From assembly GCF_037997115.1 (NCBI RefSeq), contig NZ_CP150484.1, positions 7,985,743 through 8,025,835 on the forward strand: DNA of 40,093 nucleotides, in the 5' to 3' direction. Positions 7,793 to 16,471 of this stretch are shown one piece after another. This DNA is from Amycolatopsis coloradensis (GTDB lineage Bacteria; Actinomycetota; Actinomycetes; Mycobacteriales; Pseudonocardiaceae). How positions within the stretch are numbered: the stretch's first letter is position 1; the number at the start of each line of letters is the position of its first letter. Under the pieces are notes generated by a model. It searched no databases. It saw nothing but the letters and a program-made list of their open reading frames with translations, and was not told the origin of the DNA. The position numbers and the translations under genes are program-made.

Positions 7793-8536
7793 TCAACGAC
7801 CTTTGGCATGTACGTAATTCTCCGACGAAGGGGTGGGCAGCGTCCCATGGCTGATGACGTGGCGGGCGACCTCGTGGATCTGCGACCGGTGACGACGGGC
7901 ATGCCCGCGAATGAGCTCGAACGCGTCATGCACGTTCGTATCGCAGCGCGCGGCGAGAAAACCCTTCGCCTGTTCGATCAGGACACGGCTGTGCGGCGCA
8001 GCCTGCAGTTGCGAGGCGGCGGCGATCTGACGGCGGATCTCCCGCTCGTGCACGTGCCCGATGGCGGCCGCGTCGGCCAGCGCCTGCACCAACCGGACCT
8101 CGGCCATCGACAACCCATCGGTCTCCGAGTGCAGCAACAGCACCGATCCGAATTCCTCTTCGCGCAGCCGTATCGGCACCGAACACACTTGCCGGTACCC
8201 GGCCTTGTCGACGGCCGCAGCGAAGTCGGGCCACCGACGGCCCGCACCGGCCAGATCCATCGGACCGACCAGCTCCCCCGCACGAAAACTTCCCAGGACC
8301 GGCCCATCCAGACGCGCCAGGTTGAGCACATCGAGCAAGTCGGCGGACTCGCCGGCCGTCGCCGACCTCCACCGTCCGTCATCCTGTGAAGCCAGCATCA
8401 CGGCGGCAGCGGAGATATCGAACAGCTCGATGCATCGTGCGGCCAACCGAGCGAGCCGCTCCGGTAGGCCGAAATCCTTGACCACGGTGTCAGTGAGCTC
8501 GACCAGGGCGTCAGCCAAGCGCTGTTCTCGTCTCAT
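7793..8536 (-). CDS. GAF-ANTAR domain protein (copy 1)
   Basis: This 247-residue protein has a GAF sensor domain (about residues 20-165; CIELFDISAAAVMLAS, GYRQVCSVPIRLREEEFGSVLLLH). A C-terminal ANTAR domain follows (about 175-235; HSRVLIEQAKGFLAARCDTNVHDAFELIRGHAR, EVARHVI). ANTAR domains bind paired RNA hairpins and cause antitermination; GAF domains bind small ligands or sense redox state. The start is the ATG at 8536, seven bases behind GAGGAAGG; a second ATG nine codons upstream lacks a site. It is a close paralogue of the gene at 9199-9933. Their upstream sequences share CTTGATCTTGG, so they come from a duplication. Its RNA targets are unknown. Confidence 0.88.
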   Translation of the reverse strand: MRREQRLADALVELTDTVVKDFGLPERLARLAARCIELFDISAAAVMLASQDDGRWRSATAGESADLLDVLNLARLDGPVLGSFRAGELVGPMDLAGAGRRWPDFAAAVDKAGYRQVCSVPIRLREEEFGSVLLLHSETDGLSMAEVRLVQALADAAAIGHVHEREIRRQIAAASQLQAAPHSRVLIEQAKGFLAARCDTNVHDAFELIRGHARRHRSQIHEVARHVISHGTLPTPSSENYVHAKGR

Positions 8537-9198
8537 ATGTGCCTTCCTCTCCTCCAAGATCAAGGAACGTGCGACCGCACAGACTCATCGGCGGCGGGAA
8601 ACAGCGAGAGAGGCCCTCGGCGACACCCGAGCGTCTGCCTGTCAGTTATCGGGGAAATCGCCGAGTGACGTGATTCCAATTCAATTTCGGCGACCGGGCC
8701 AGATTTGTCTAATAAGCGCACCACATCGCCTCCGAGTCTGAGATAAATGCAGCAGCGGCTTCTGCTCAACCGGGCCACAGAACGTGAAAGCATAAGGATC
8801 GCCACAGTAGAGGGCAAGTGCGATCAAGCCCGTCACCGCCCAGGGACCACGTCAGAACCTGCCCGGCTTGCCGGCCCAGTTCGAGAAGACTCGAATATGC
8901 CGTGTGCCCTCAGGCTCGCGCTCGACCAACCGGCGACGCCAGTGCCGAACCGATGTCTTCGCGAACCGCCGCACGCTGACCTGCTGGATCACGACATCAG
9001 GGTCGCGGGGAGGCTCGACAGGCACAACGCCTGTGGACAGCTAGCCGTCGACGCATACGCGTCCGCAAACCCTACGCGCCGGGGCCGCCGTCGAACTCGC
9101 GTTGACGATTGTCGAAGACACTGCCCGTTCACTCTGACGCGGTTCTCGAAGCGTGCAGCAGCCCGCAATCCGCGCGGTTGGGTCCGCGCGACGACCGG
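8537..9198. other. Intergenic region between the GAF-ANTAR copies, 662 bp
   Basis: This stretch separates two paralogues on the minus strand. Open frames across it have no recognisable product, no good ribosome sites and atypical composition. It contains the leader of copy 1 (CCAAGATCAAG on the plus strand at 8554-8564). Such a long spacer between duplicated genes suggests decayed sequence, but no remnant of a known family was recognised. Confidence 0.5.
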
Positions 9199-9933
9199 TC
9201 AGCGCGCGTCGAAAGGCCCATTGGCCCTAGGCGGGCTGACAGGAAAAACCCCGAACTCGATGATCTGGCGGGCAACGTCGCTGATCGGGCAGCGACGTTG
9301 GCGGGCGTAGACGGAGATCAGTTCAAACGCGTCAATCACACTCATATCCTGTCGCGCGGCGAGGAACCCCTTCGCCTGTTCGATCAGGACACGGCTGTCC
9401 AACGCGCTCTGCAGCTGCAACGCGATGTCGGTCCGCTGACGGATCTCTCGTTCGTGCACAAGCCCGATCGTGGCCGCGTCGGCGAGCGCTCGCGCCAGTC
9501 GGATGTCGGATGCCTGTAACCCCTCAGCGTCCGCATGCAGCAGCAGCACCGACCCGAGAACCTCCTCACCCAGCCGCATCGGCACGGACGACACCTGGCG
9601 GTAGCCGGCCTTGCTGGCGGCGACGGCGAAACCTGGCCATTGGCGGCGCGCGGCGGCTACGCCCACCGGGCCGACGGGTGCGCCGGTACGGCAACTCTCC
9701 AGTACCGGCCCCTCCCGCGTGAGCAGTTCGAACAAGTCGGTGGCCGAACCGGACGTGGCAGAGGTCCACCGGCCCCCATCCGCCGATACCCGCACCACGG
9801 CCGCCGCGGTGATGTCGAGAAGCTCGGTACATCGCGTAGCCAGGCGATCGAGCTGCCCAGGAACGTCGAAGTCGTTCACCAGGGAGTCTGAGAGCTCGAC
9901 CAGAGCCTCGACCATGCGCTGTTCTCGATTCAT
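9199..9933 (-). CDS. GAF-ANTAR domain protein (copy 2)
   Basis: This 244-residue paralogue of the gene at 7793-8536 has the same plan. MNREQRMVEALVELSDSLV leads into a GAF domain (CTELLDITAAAVVRVS; GYRQVSSVPMRLGEEVLGSVLLLH). The ANTAR domain reads DSRVLIEQAKGFLAARQDMS, then AFELISVYARQRRCPISDVARQII. The ANTAR signature is fully kept. The start is the ATG at 9933, behind GGAAGG; an ATG at 9957 is less likely. The short C-terminal tail after the ANTAR domain differs from copy 1. It probably acts as an RNA-binding antiterminator under a small-molecule or redox signal, by family knowledge only. Confidence 0.88.
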   Translation of the reverse strand: MNREQRMVEALVELSDSLVNDFDVPGQLDRLATRCTELLDITAAAVVRVSADGGRWTSATSGSATDLFELLTREGPVLESCRTGAPVGPVGVAAARRQWPGFAVAASKAGYRQVSSVPMRLGEEVLGSVLLLHADAEGLQASDIRLARALADAATIGLVHEREIRQRTDIALQLQSALDSRVLIEQAKGFLAARQDMSVIDAFELISVYARQRRCPISDVARQIIEFGVFPVSPPRANGPFDAR

Positions 9934-10582
9934 GGAATCCTTCCGCGCCAAGATCAAGCTTCAGGCGCCCACGAGGTCACCGGCAAAGAGTCAGAGCCTT
10001 GATCACTCGACGGAGGCTTGGCGCGCGTCGCGGAACCGCACCAGTTCTCAGATCGTTGGCGATCCCGATATCGCGCCGTCCAGTCCATACGCCCCCCTAC
10101 CCCGTGCGATCCGGGTACCCCGCGGTTGCCACCCACCAGCCCAGGCACGTGATTCCAGTTCAACGATCACTCGCGGACTGGACGGCACCCGACGACCGCG
10201 GTCAGCAGTACCTCTGACCTCAGTCGCTTGCGGCAACGCGTCAGCTCAACCCCACCACAAACGCAATCAGCCTAAGGACAGTCGTCTCGCGAGAGCAACC
10301 CTGGTCACACGATCGGCACCGCGAGAATCACGGTGTGGCCCTGCTCAGGTCATGGGCAGGTTGGAAATCGAAGGAGAGCAGCCTCAGGGAAAGTGCACCT
10401 CGTCGCCAGTGTCGGCTGAGCTGACACCAGTTTGCAGCGTCACAACAGCGTTGTCCGCCTGGCGGTCAAAGGCCGGCCGACAGCGAGGGTACGCACGATG
10501 TGACGCAGGGGCGGCGTTGAAGTTTTCGAGGACGCGGAGGTGACCGTGTGCGCTAGGCGCCGCGATCGGCTATCGCAGCTCA
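9934..10582. other. Intergenic region, about 650 bp
   Basis: This divergent region lies between GAF-ANTAR copy 2 (minus) and the GAF pseudogene (plus). The shared leader element CCAAGATCAAG is at 9948-9958. Open frames here are shadows without recognisable motifs. The last 40 bases may be the decayed start of the pseudogene, because a GTG at 10540 follows GGAGGTGACC. Confidence 0.5.
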
Positions 10583-10943
10583 TTGCTGAGCGAGCCCGAG
10601 ACGTGCGACAGGGCTCGGGCTGGATCCCGGTCGTCCGTATCGCAGCCATCTCCTTACGAAGCGAGCGCACGAGCTGGTTGCCTCGAGCAATGCCTGGCCG
10701 GGACTCTCGAGGAAACGCAATACACTGCAGGCGATGGTCCAGGCGTCGAGGCCTTCGCTACCGGAAGCCCGGTGCTGGTGAGCGACCTGACCTTCGACGA
10801 GCAGCGCCGGCCTGGGTTCGCGGACGGAGCCGCGGCTCGCCCTGACCGACCTCCCCGTCGCCGCGCTGCTCGCCGGCTACGGCGACGTGCGGGTGGCGAC
10901 CGGCATGATCGCCGCCCAGCTCGACCTCAGCCCTCGTGCTTGA
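10583..10943 (+). pseudogene. GAF-domain regulator remnant with internal deletion
   Basis: Two pieces of a GAF-type regulator lie close together in different frames. The first (about 10680-10830) reads LEETQYTAGDGPGVEAFATGSPVLVSDL then RRPGFA. This is the central GAF block that in intact relatives reads EELQYTLGEGPC...RWPGFA. The second (about 10828-10940) reads LALTDLPVAALLAGYGDV then RVATGMIAAQLDLSPRA and a stop. It matches the start of the C-terminal RNA-binding-like domain (QATGMVSVQL in relatives). The stretch between the two blocks is missing and the last 35 or so residues are cut off, so the gene is dead. The alignment with relatives is from memory of the family. It belongs with the three intact GAF-ANTAR genes nearby. 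Confidence 0.65.
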
Positions 10944-11263
10944 CCGACAGTTACGGTTCGACCCTCCAACGGGTGATGTATCGCCGGCACAACCATGATC
11001 AGCAATGCCGGTCTCGGTTCCGAGGTCCGGCCGTCGCCGTTTATGGTGATGAAATGATCGTGCCGCGTACATGCTCCCATGATCTTGACTAAGAGCCTGA
11101 ATCAATACATTCTTCCGAACCGGCGCACCTCCATCAATTCGAGCACCGCTGATGATCGCTTGACCAGGCCACGGAGTGGGTACCCGAATTATTCAGCTGC
11201 AGCACGCCACCGACAAGATCCGGAAGCGCCCAGCGGACGAACCACGATCAGAGGAGGAACAAT
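10944..11263. other. Intergenic region, 320 bp
   Basis: Nothing recognisable was found. The 3' end contains the AGGAGG ribosome site of the next gene (about 11250). The sequence is less GC-rich than neighbouring genes and carries short frames without coding character. Confidence 0.5.
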
Positions 11264-12016
11264 ATGTCATCCGACGAAGCGGCGTGCGCGCACTTGCCAA
11301 TGATTCTCGACGACGTCAAACGTGCGCTCGACGGGTTGGCTGAGGTGCTCGCCGATGAAACCGACATCAACTCGCTGCTGAACCATGTATGCCACCAGGT
11401 CATCCGCGCAGTACCCGGCGTGGACCATGCGACGATCACCATGGTCCACGAGCACCGGCCGGAAACGGAGGCCTTCACGAGCGAGGACGGTATCGAGCTC
11501 GACGCGACTCAGTATGCGACGCGCCGGGGACCGTGCTTGGAGGCGGCGAAGAGCGCCCAGACCAGACGGGGGAACATTTCCGAGGCGTCGAAACACTGGC
11601 CGGAGTTCGCTCCGGCTTCGCGCACTGCGGGCCTCAGCGGTTTCCTGACCGTGCCCCTGATCGTGAACGGCGACTACTCCGGTGCGGTGAACTGTTACAG
11701 TCGGCAGGCACAGGGCTTCGCTGAACTGGATGTGCACCTGCTCCGGCTTTACACAAGTGCTGTCGGAGCGATTCTGCGCACCTACCGGCATTACGAGAAG
11801 GCCTCCCAACTGGCCGAGCACCTTGCTATCGCGCTGAGCACTCGGGCGGTCATCGACCAAGCCAAGGGTGTCCTCATTGCAGTCCACGGGTTCACCGACA
11901 AGGAGGCCTTCGAACTGCTGGTCAAACAGTCACAACGAGAGAATGTCAAGCTGCGCGACCTCGCGTACCGTTTCCTTGAGACCGTCCGCTTGCAGGCGCG
12001 AACCGGCCAGTCCTGA
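11264..12016 (+). CDS. GAF-ANTAR domain protein (third, divergent type)
   Basis: This 250-residue protein starts at an ATG behind a near-perfect AGGAGG site. An N-terminal helical lead (PMILDDVKRALDGLAEVLADE) precedes a GAF domain (about residues 30-170). The GAF domain contains VCHQVIRAVPGVDHATITMVH, the YATRRGPCLEA block with a conserved Cys, and GFLTVPLIVNGDYSGAVNCYSRQAQGF. The C-terminal ANTAR domain (about 185-245) reads STRAVIDQAKGVLIAVHGFTDKEAFELLVKQSQRENVKLRDLAYRFLE with the usual AKG. It is only distantly related to the two minus-strand copies and belongs to the more common actinobacterial GAF-ANTAR type. It is probably an RNA-binding antiterminator; targets are unknown. It is a single gene. 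Confidence 0.9.
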   Translation: MSSDEAACAHLPMILDDVKRALDGLAEVLADETDINSLLNHVCHQVIRAVPGVDHATITMVHEHRPETEAFTSEDGIELDATQYATRRGPCLEAAKSAQTRRGNISEASKHWPEFAPASRTAGLSGFLTVPLIVNGDYSGAVNCYSRQAQGFAELDVHLLRLYTSAVGAILRTYRHYEKASQLAEHLAIALSTRAVIDQAKGVLIAVHGFTDKEAFELLVKQSQRENVKLRDLAYRFLETVRLQARTGQS

Positions 12017-12575
12017 CGCTCAGACCTGTCCGACCCGCGAGACGCTGAGAGCTCCACGAAGAGGAGCCCACGGGACCGATCCACTTCGCGGCGATCGCAA
12101 TGGTCCTTTCCATGGCCACTTTTCGTCATTGTCCAGTTGTGGACACGATCACAGTGAGACGGGCCTTCCGGAAAGATTGTCGTGTTCGCCGTGGTCACAC
12201 TACGCAACTATACGGTTTTCACCCGGCCGCGGTAACACCAGGGCAGCGTCCGGATCCAGCGATCAGACCGCACGCGGTTCCGCTGTGGTCGATCAGTTTA
12301 ATGGCGAAGATCTGACAATGTCGTATTTCGGCCGAATCGGCGACGCGCCGTCGAGACACGAGAACGATATTGATGTTCACTTTCCAGAATCTGCGCGCGT
12401 TCCCCTCCCCCGTTCGCCATGCCTGCCTGATGCCAAAGATACCTCTCCAGGGGTATCCTGAAAGGACGACCGGGCTCAGGCCCAGGCTCGTGCGTCAACT
12501 TTCAGAGACCGTCTCGCCGGTTCAGCAACGCAGCCGCTGACGGAGATCCCACGGTTACCTCCTCGGAGCGCATCG
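12017..12575. other. Intergenic region, 559 bp
   Basis: No gene is supported. A small inverted repeat (GATACC ... GGTATC) lies near 12437-12457, about 120 bases before the STAS gene. The promoter of that gene should be in the right part. The stretch is richer in A and T than the genes and shows no family similarity I can see. Confidence 0.5.
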
Positions 12576-13142
12576 ATGACTGGTTTGCCTGATAGCCGCC
12601 ATTTCGCTCGGGTACGTCCACTGGGAACGCCAATGCCTGATAGGCACGCAATACCGGCCGCGAGCGGGAAGCTGCTGGAGGCCGGACGCTTCCGGCACGG
12701 CGACCAGTTAGTGATCGCCGTCGCCGGCGAGATCGACGTATCCTCCGTGGGGGTGCTCCACCGCGCTTTGCGGCAGGAGATGCCGTCGGTGACGGTTCTC
12801 GACCTATCAGAGGTCACCTTCCTCGGCGCCGCCGGGCTCGGCGCCATCGCTGGTGCTGCCGAGCGGGCGAAGAGCGAACGGAAACGGCTCGGATTGGTCG
12901 TCAAAAGCCACGTCGTCTCAAGAGCACTGCGAATCGTCGGCATGGATACCTTCATCCCCATTTTCTCGTCCTGCTCAAGCGCCGTTCACGAACTCTCCCG
13001 CGCACAACGACCGCCGGGGACCCGCGCCCAGAACCGGCAAGACAGCGTCGACAGACAGTCCTCATCAAGCATCGACGCCGCAATGAAGAGATTTCTGGCC
13101 GCTTACGCCATGGAAGACCCCTGGCAGAGCAAAGGACGGTGA
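12576..13142 (+). CDS. STAS-domain protein without the phosphorylatable Ser
   Basis: This 188-residue protein resembles an anti-sigma factor antagonist. The STAS domain (about residues 40-145) shows LVIAVAGEIDVSSVGVL, SVTVLDLSEVTFLGAAGLGAI and the helix RALRIVGMDTFIPIF. In SpoIIAA/RsbV proteins the block reads FLDSSGL, with the first Ser phosphorylated by the anti-sigma kinase. Here it reads FLGAAGL, so the Asp and both Ser are lost (Ala85, Ala86). The protein should not be switched off by phosphorylation in the usual way. A Ser/Arg/Gln-rich tail of about 45 residues follows the domain. The start is the ATG at 12576 with GGAG seven bases before it; an ATG at 12633 is possible. It may be a constitutive antagonist or a partner of the MEDS-HATPase protein nearby; this is inference. 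Confidence 0.8.
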   Translation: MTGLPDSRHFARVRPLGTPMPDRHAIPAASGKLLEAGRFRHGDQLVIAVAGEIDVSSVGVLHRALRQEMPSVTVLDLSEVTFLGAAGLGAIAGAAERAKSERKRLGLVVKSHVVSRALRIVGMDTFIPIFSSCSSAVHELSRAQRPPGTRAQNRQDSVDRQSSSSIDAAMKRFLAAYAMEDPWQSKGR

Positions 13143-13670
13143 GAGGATGAAAGCCTCGAGCGGGGTCGACCGAGCGCGCTTACCGCACTTGGTCAACTAG
13201 CGCACCGACCAGGCCCTGCGGTGCACGGTGAACCGTCGAGCGCCCAGCGACGACGTGTGACTCACGACGGAGATCTGTTGCAGCTCGACAGTTTCTGCCT
13301 GACATTCCGGCTAGTTCCATCGCGATCGATACACACGAGCAGGCTTTTCGGCGTCGCACTTGCCGGCCGCGTGATGCTCATCGTCCTGATACCTCCGGTG
13401 GCAGGCTATCCGGAACACAGCCATCCGGGGCATCGTGTTTTTCCTTCGGGAACATACGCTGAGTCACTTACGCTTCCGAAACCAAAAATGGATTTGCCCC
13501 GGATGAAGGAATAGGCCGCGGCCGCCGCGAAAAAGAAATAGCAGTAGTACGCCGGCCGCGCCTGGGCACCGACCATCTTGCGATCACGCTCCAGAACGGG
13601 TGAGATGCGAACGTGCGTCAAGCAGTCGGCGCTGATCTTCCGACGGAGGCGGCAAAGGCGGCGACGAAGG
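13143..13670. other. Intergenic region, 528 bp, with a doubtful small ORF
   Basis: No certain gene is present. A minus-strand frame from an ATG at 13576 to 13406 would encode 56 residues with a hydrophobic stretch (YYCYFFFAAAAAYSFI) and a GSVSDSAYVPEG tail. Its ribosome site (GGAG) is about 12 bases away, so I do not call it. The rest shows no recognisable motif. Confidence 0.45.
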
Positions 13671-14132
13671 ATGATTTTGGAAGACCATGGAGCACCGGCG
13701 CGCGGCTTACGCCGCTACGTTGGCGCCGTTGCCCAGGCTTTGGATCTGGACTGGTCGGGCTGGTGGGTGCGGCTGGACCCACCGGTGAACGCCTACGTGG
13801 CCATCGAGAGCCGGCTACCGAGGTTCCCGACCCGTGACGTCGCATTGCTCTGGGACGAGGAACACGGGTGGTCCGTGGCCGTCGAATCCCTGTGCGGAGA
13901 AGAGCTGGTTGTTCTGTCCTACGCGGGCAAGAACATTCTGCCTCCATCGTGCGCGGTCGCGCGATTCCTCACCTGCATGTTCCGAGGTCAGTACCCCGGC
14001 CAGTTCACCCCGCCCGCTTTCCGCAGAGCAGGCGCGATCGACGATATGCCGGAACGTCTGGCCCGCTACGCCCAGCCGTCCGGTACCCCACCCATCACCG
14101 GACAGTCCGCCGCGGGCGGATGCCGACCGTGA
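13671..14132 (+). CDS. DUF6292-family protein
   Basis: This 153-residue protein reads ARGLRRYVGAVAQALDLDWSGWWVRLDPPVNAYVAIESRLPRFP, with broken runs continuing to DVALLWDEEHGWSVAVE. That pattern (glycine-leucine-arginine start, a central LDP, and the invariant ALLWDEEHGW block) is characteristic of the DUF6292 family, found mainly in Pseudonocardiales and related actinobacteria. The function is unknown. The final third (CAVARFLTCMFRG) is typical of the family, which often sits near signalling genes. No membrane segment is present. The start is the ATG at 13671; the preceding GGAGGCGGCAAAGG gives a workable ribosome site. A longer frame to 13578 has a strongly basic, unlikely N-terminus. Confidence 0.75.
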   Translation: MILEDHGAPARGLRRYVGAVAQALDLDWSGWWVRLDPPVNAYVAIESRLPRFPTRDVALLWDEEHGWSVAVESLCGEELVVLSYAGKNILPPSCAVARFLTCMFRGQYPGQFTPPAFRRAGAIDDMPERLARYAQPSGTPPITGQSAAGGCRP

Positions 14133-14307
14133 TTCACCGTGGCGAACATTCGCCATTGTCAGAATCGCACGGGCGTCACCACCGAATCCCAGTCGAACGG
14201 AGTCGGCGACCACACACGACAGCGCCACACCTGGCCGCTCGCGCTGAGCCCAGGTGCTCATGTCGAGACCGGCGCCTGCCGCCCAGGCGTTCAGCGGACA
14301 CCCACCG

Positions 14308-14339
14308 AGGAGTATTGGCGCGTATCCGCCAATACTCCT
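14308..14339. repeat. Perfect 13-bp inverted repeat upstream of the MEDS operon
   Basis: AGGAGTATTGGCG at 14308-14320 and its exact complement at 14327-14339 flank the six-base spacer CGTATC. The element lies 73 bases before the start of the MEDS-STAS gene and 176 bases after the DUF6292 gene. There is no T run. It could be the operator of an autoregulated operon or a strong RNA hairpin in its leader. A second small inverted repeat (GGCCT, six bases, AGGCC) lies near 14370-14385. Confidence 0.6.
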
Positions 14340-14411
14340 GCACGGACAACGCGAACCGTCGGTCTCGGCCTAAAATGAGGCCTTCTCTTATCTCGCGTGC
14401 GGAGGAGGACC

Positions 14412-15284
14412 ATGGTCAGGTCGTGGGTGGCGGGAGAGCACGTGTGTATCTGGTACGACACCGACCACCAATACCGGCGGCTCGCACAACTGCATTTCCT
14501 GGCGGCGGTGGAACAAGGCCATAAGATCACCTACCTCACCAACCGCGCTCCTCCCGGCACCCTGCTCACCTGGCTGTCCTTGACCGGGCCGGAGCTGGAC
14601 GCATTGACCAGGAGGGAACAGCTCGTCATCTCGTCCACCGACGAGTTCTACCAAGCGAGAACAGGGTTTGAGGCGGAACGTGTGATCAGCCGGCTCCAGG
14701 CCGAGACCACCGCGGCGACACGTGCTGGTTACCTGGGTCTTCATATCTGCGCGGACATGACCTGGTCCTCACATGTGCTACCGGACAGCGAGTTGTTTTG
14801 GGACTACGAGAGGCAGGTCACGGAACTTGTCGCCACGGGCGCGCTGCCGACCTTGACGGGATTCTGTCACTACGATCGGCGGCAGTTCACGAGTGAGCAA
14901 TTGGACGTCGTGCGCGAGGCCCACTCGACGGCGCTGACCGCCCGACAGGCCGAACAACGAGAACCCCTGTTGCGGATGGCGGCGCTGGACGGGCGACGCG
15001 GGCTGCGACTGTCCGGCGAGATCGATCGGTCGAACCTCGCCGAGTTCGCCGCGACGCTGGAAGCGGCCTACCGCGACGATGACGATTTTCACCTGGATAT
15101 CAGAGAACTACGTTACGCCGATGTAGCGACCGTCCGGCTTCTCGCCCATGCCGCGGCCAACCTCCGCAACGGGCACCGGCTGGTTCTGAGATCACCAGTT
15201 CCCCTCATCCGCACGATCCTGCGGAACTACGGCTGGGACCAGTTGCCGTCCCTGACGTTGGTCACCACGGAGGAGGGGGTGTGA
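14412..15284 (+). CDS. MEDS-STAS domain protein
   Basis: This 290-residue protein begins at the ATG at 14412, directly behind a perfect GGAGGA site. Residues about 5-170 form a MEDS (DcmR-type sensory) domain: GEHVCIWYDTDHQYRRLAQLHFLAAVEQGHKITYL, in parts, and later GYLGLHICADMTW and LTGFCHYDRRQF. Residues about 190-290 form a STAS domain with LRLSGEIDRSNLAEF and LDIRELRYADVATVRLLAH. The usual phosphorylation Ser of the STAS loop is replaced (YADVAT). MEDS domains are thought to bind hydrocarbon-like ligands; in actinobacteria they are fused to STAS or ATPase domains of the sigma-factor partner-switching type. Its partner gene follows after one base, so the two are certainly co-expressed. Confidence 0.88.
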   Translation: MVRSWVAGEHVCIWYDTDHQYRRLAQLHFLAAVEQGHKITYLTNRAPPGTLLTWLSLTGPELDALTRREQLVISSTDEFYQARTGFEAERVISRLQAETTAATRAGYLGLHICADMTWSSHVLPDSELFWDYERQVTELVATGALPTLTGFCHYDRRQFTSEQLDVVREAHSTALTARQAEQREPLLRMAALDGRRGLRLSGEIDRSNLAEFAATLEAAYRDDDDFHLDIRELRYADVATVRLLAHAAANLRNGHRLVLRSPVPLIRTILRNYGWDQLPSLTLVTTEEGV

Positions 15285-15285
15285 G

Positions 15286-16260
15286 ATGAGCAAGCAGGAA
15301 GCCCGGACCGGCGGCGTGTCGTTCTCACATCAGGCCTGTATTTACGGCTCTGACGCGGAATTCCTCGACATGACAACGCCTTTCATCGAAGACGGCCTGA
15401 CCCGCGGGGAAGCCACACTGGCCGTGACCACGCCGAACAACATCGACTTGCTCGTCGACACGCTAGGGGCGAACGCCGACCGGGTCGAATTCGTCGACGC
15501 ATACGATTGGTACCGCCACCCCGCCGCGACACTGCTCAAGTACCACAACTACTACACGGCCCGCCATGCCGAGCGCCCAGGACACGTACGCATCATCGGT
15601 GAACCGATCTGGACAAGACGATCAGACCTCGAGACCGCCGAGTTGAGGCGATACGAGTCGATACTGAACGTGGCCTTCGCGGAGTCGTCGGCATGGATCA
15701 TTTGCCCGTACGACACCCGTGTGCTGGCTCCGCCCGTCGTCGCTGACGCGCATCGCATTCACCCCGCTCGGTGGACAGGGCGCGAGGCGAGGCCATGTCC
15801 TGACTATCTCGACCCCGCGACCTTCGTCGATGCCGGCGGCACCCACCCGCTGCCGACTCCCCCACCGGATGCCGCGGTGCTTCCCTTCACCGGCGACCTG
15901 TCCAGCGTGCGGCGGTTCGTCACCGCGCACGCCGCGCTCCAAGGGCTGGCCCCGCAGCAAGCCGCCATGCTCTCGGCGGCCGTCGGCGAAGTCGCCGACC
16001 ACGTCGCGCGGCACGGTAGCGGTCGCGCGACCATCCGGCTGTGGGCCGAATCCGGGCGTATCGTGTGCGACGTTCACGAGCCTGTCGGGCGCATCACCGA
16101 CCCCTTCCTCGGTTACCTTCCACCCACGCTCGACGAGGCACCCGGCGACGGTCTGTGGCTCACCCGCCAACTCTGCCGGCATGTCGAGACCTGCTCCGGG
16201 TACTGCGGTGCCACGGTCCGCCTGCACGTGTCCGGCCCGCATACCGCGATAGCCCCCTGA
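15286..16260 (+). CDS. MEDS-HATPase (anti-sigma-like) protein with altered N-box
   Basis: This 324-residue protein carries an N-terminal MEDS domain (about 10-185; SHQACIYGSDAEFLDMTTPFI, VRIIGEPIW, then YESILNVAFAESSAWIICPYDTR, in parts). A C-terminal RsbW-like ATPase domain follows (about 200-320). The G2 region GDGLWLTRQLCRHVE and the final GATVRLHVSG are as expected. The N-box reads AAVGEVADHVARHG, whereas relatives have an Asn at the position of H239, the residue that holds the metal. ATP binding or kinase activity may be weakened or lost. Together with the MEDS-STAS gene just upstream it looks like a partner-switching pair that reads the same kind of signal in both partners. A terminator-like hairpin follows 16 bases after the stop. 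Confidence 0.85.
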   Translation: MSKQEARTGGVSFSHQACIYGSDAEFLDMTTPFIEDGLTRGEATLAVTTPNNIDLLVDTLGANADRVEFVDAYDWYRHPAATLLKYHNYYTARHAERPGHVRIIGEPIWTRRSDLETAELRRYESILNVAFAESSAWIICPYDTRVLAPPVVADAHRIHPARWTGREARPCPDYLDPATFVDAGGTHPLPTPPPDAAVLPFTGDLSSVRRFVTAHAALQGLAPQQAAMLSAAVGEVADHVARHGSGRATIRLWAESGRIVCDVHEPVGRITDPFLGYLPPTLDEAPGDGLWLTRQLCRHVETCSGYCGATVRLHVSGPHTAIAP

Positions 16261-16276
16261 TGCGGGTGTATCTCGG

Positions 16277-16314
16277 GGCGGCTCCACGTCGGGCGAGGGG
16301 AACGTGGAGCCGCC
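16277..16314 (+). terminator. Terminator stem-loop after the MEDS operon
   Basis: GGCGGCTCCACGT at 16277-16289 pairs exactly with 16302-16314 around a 12-base loop. It lies 16 bases past the stop codon of the MEDS-HATPase gene. It lacks a T run, as is usual in high-GC actinobacteria, but its strength and position fit a transcription terminator. Confidence 0.75.
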
Positions 16315-16471
16315 GGGGGAATCGGCGACACGATCGCCGGACAACGTCACCGTTCTCGACCCACGTGATGGTTCAGTTTCCAGGCTGTGTCGGGCAATAC
16401 CCGATCACCGCGGCAAAATCCCGAGGCGGAGCGGATCGCCGTCTGGATCGGGCAGTTCGTTGCTGGTTGAG

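Noticed and set aside
13406..13576. Small hydrophobic protein on the minus strand
   Set aside because: It has a hydrophobic stretch, but the ribosome site is too far and no family or neighbour supports it.
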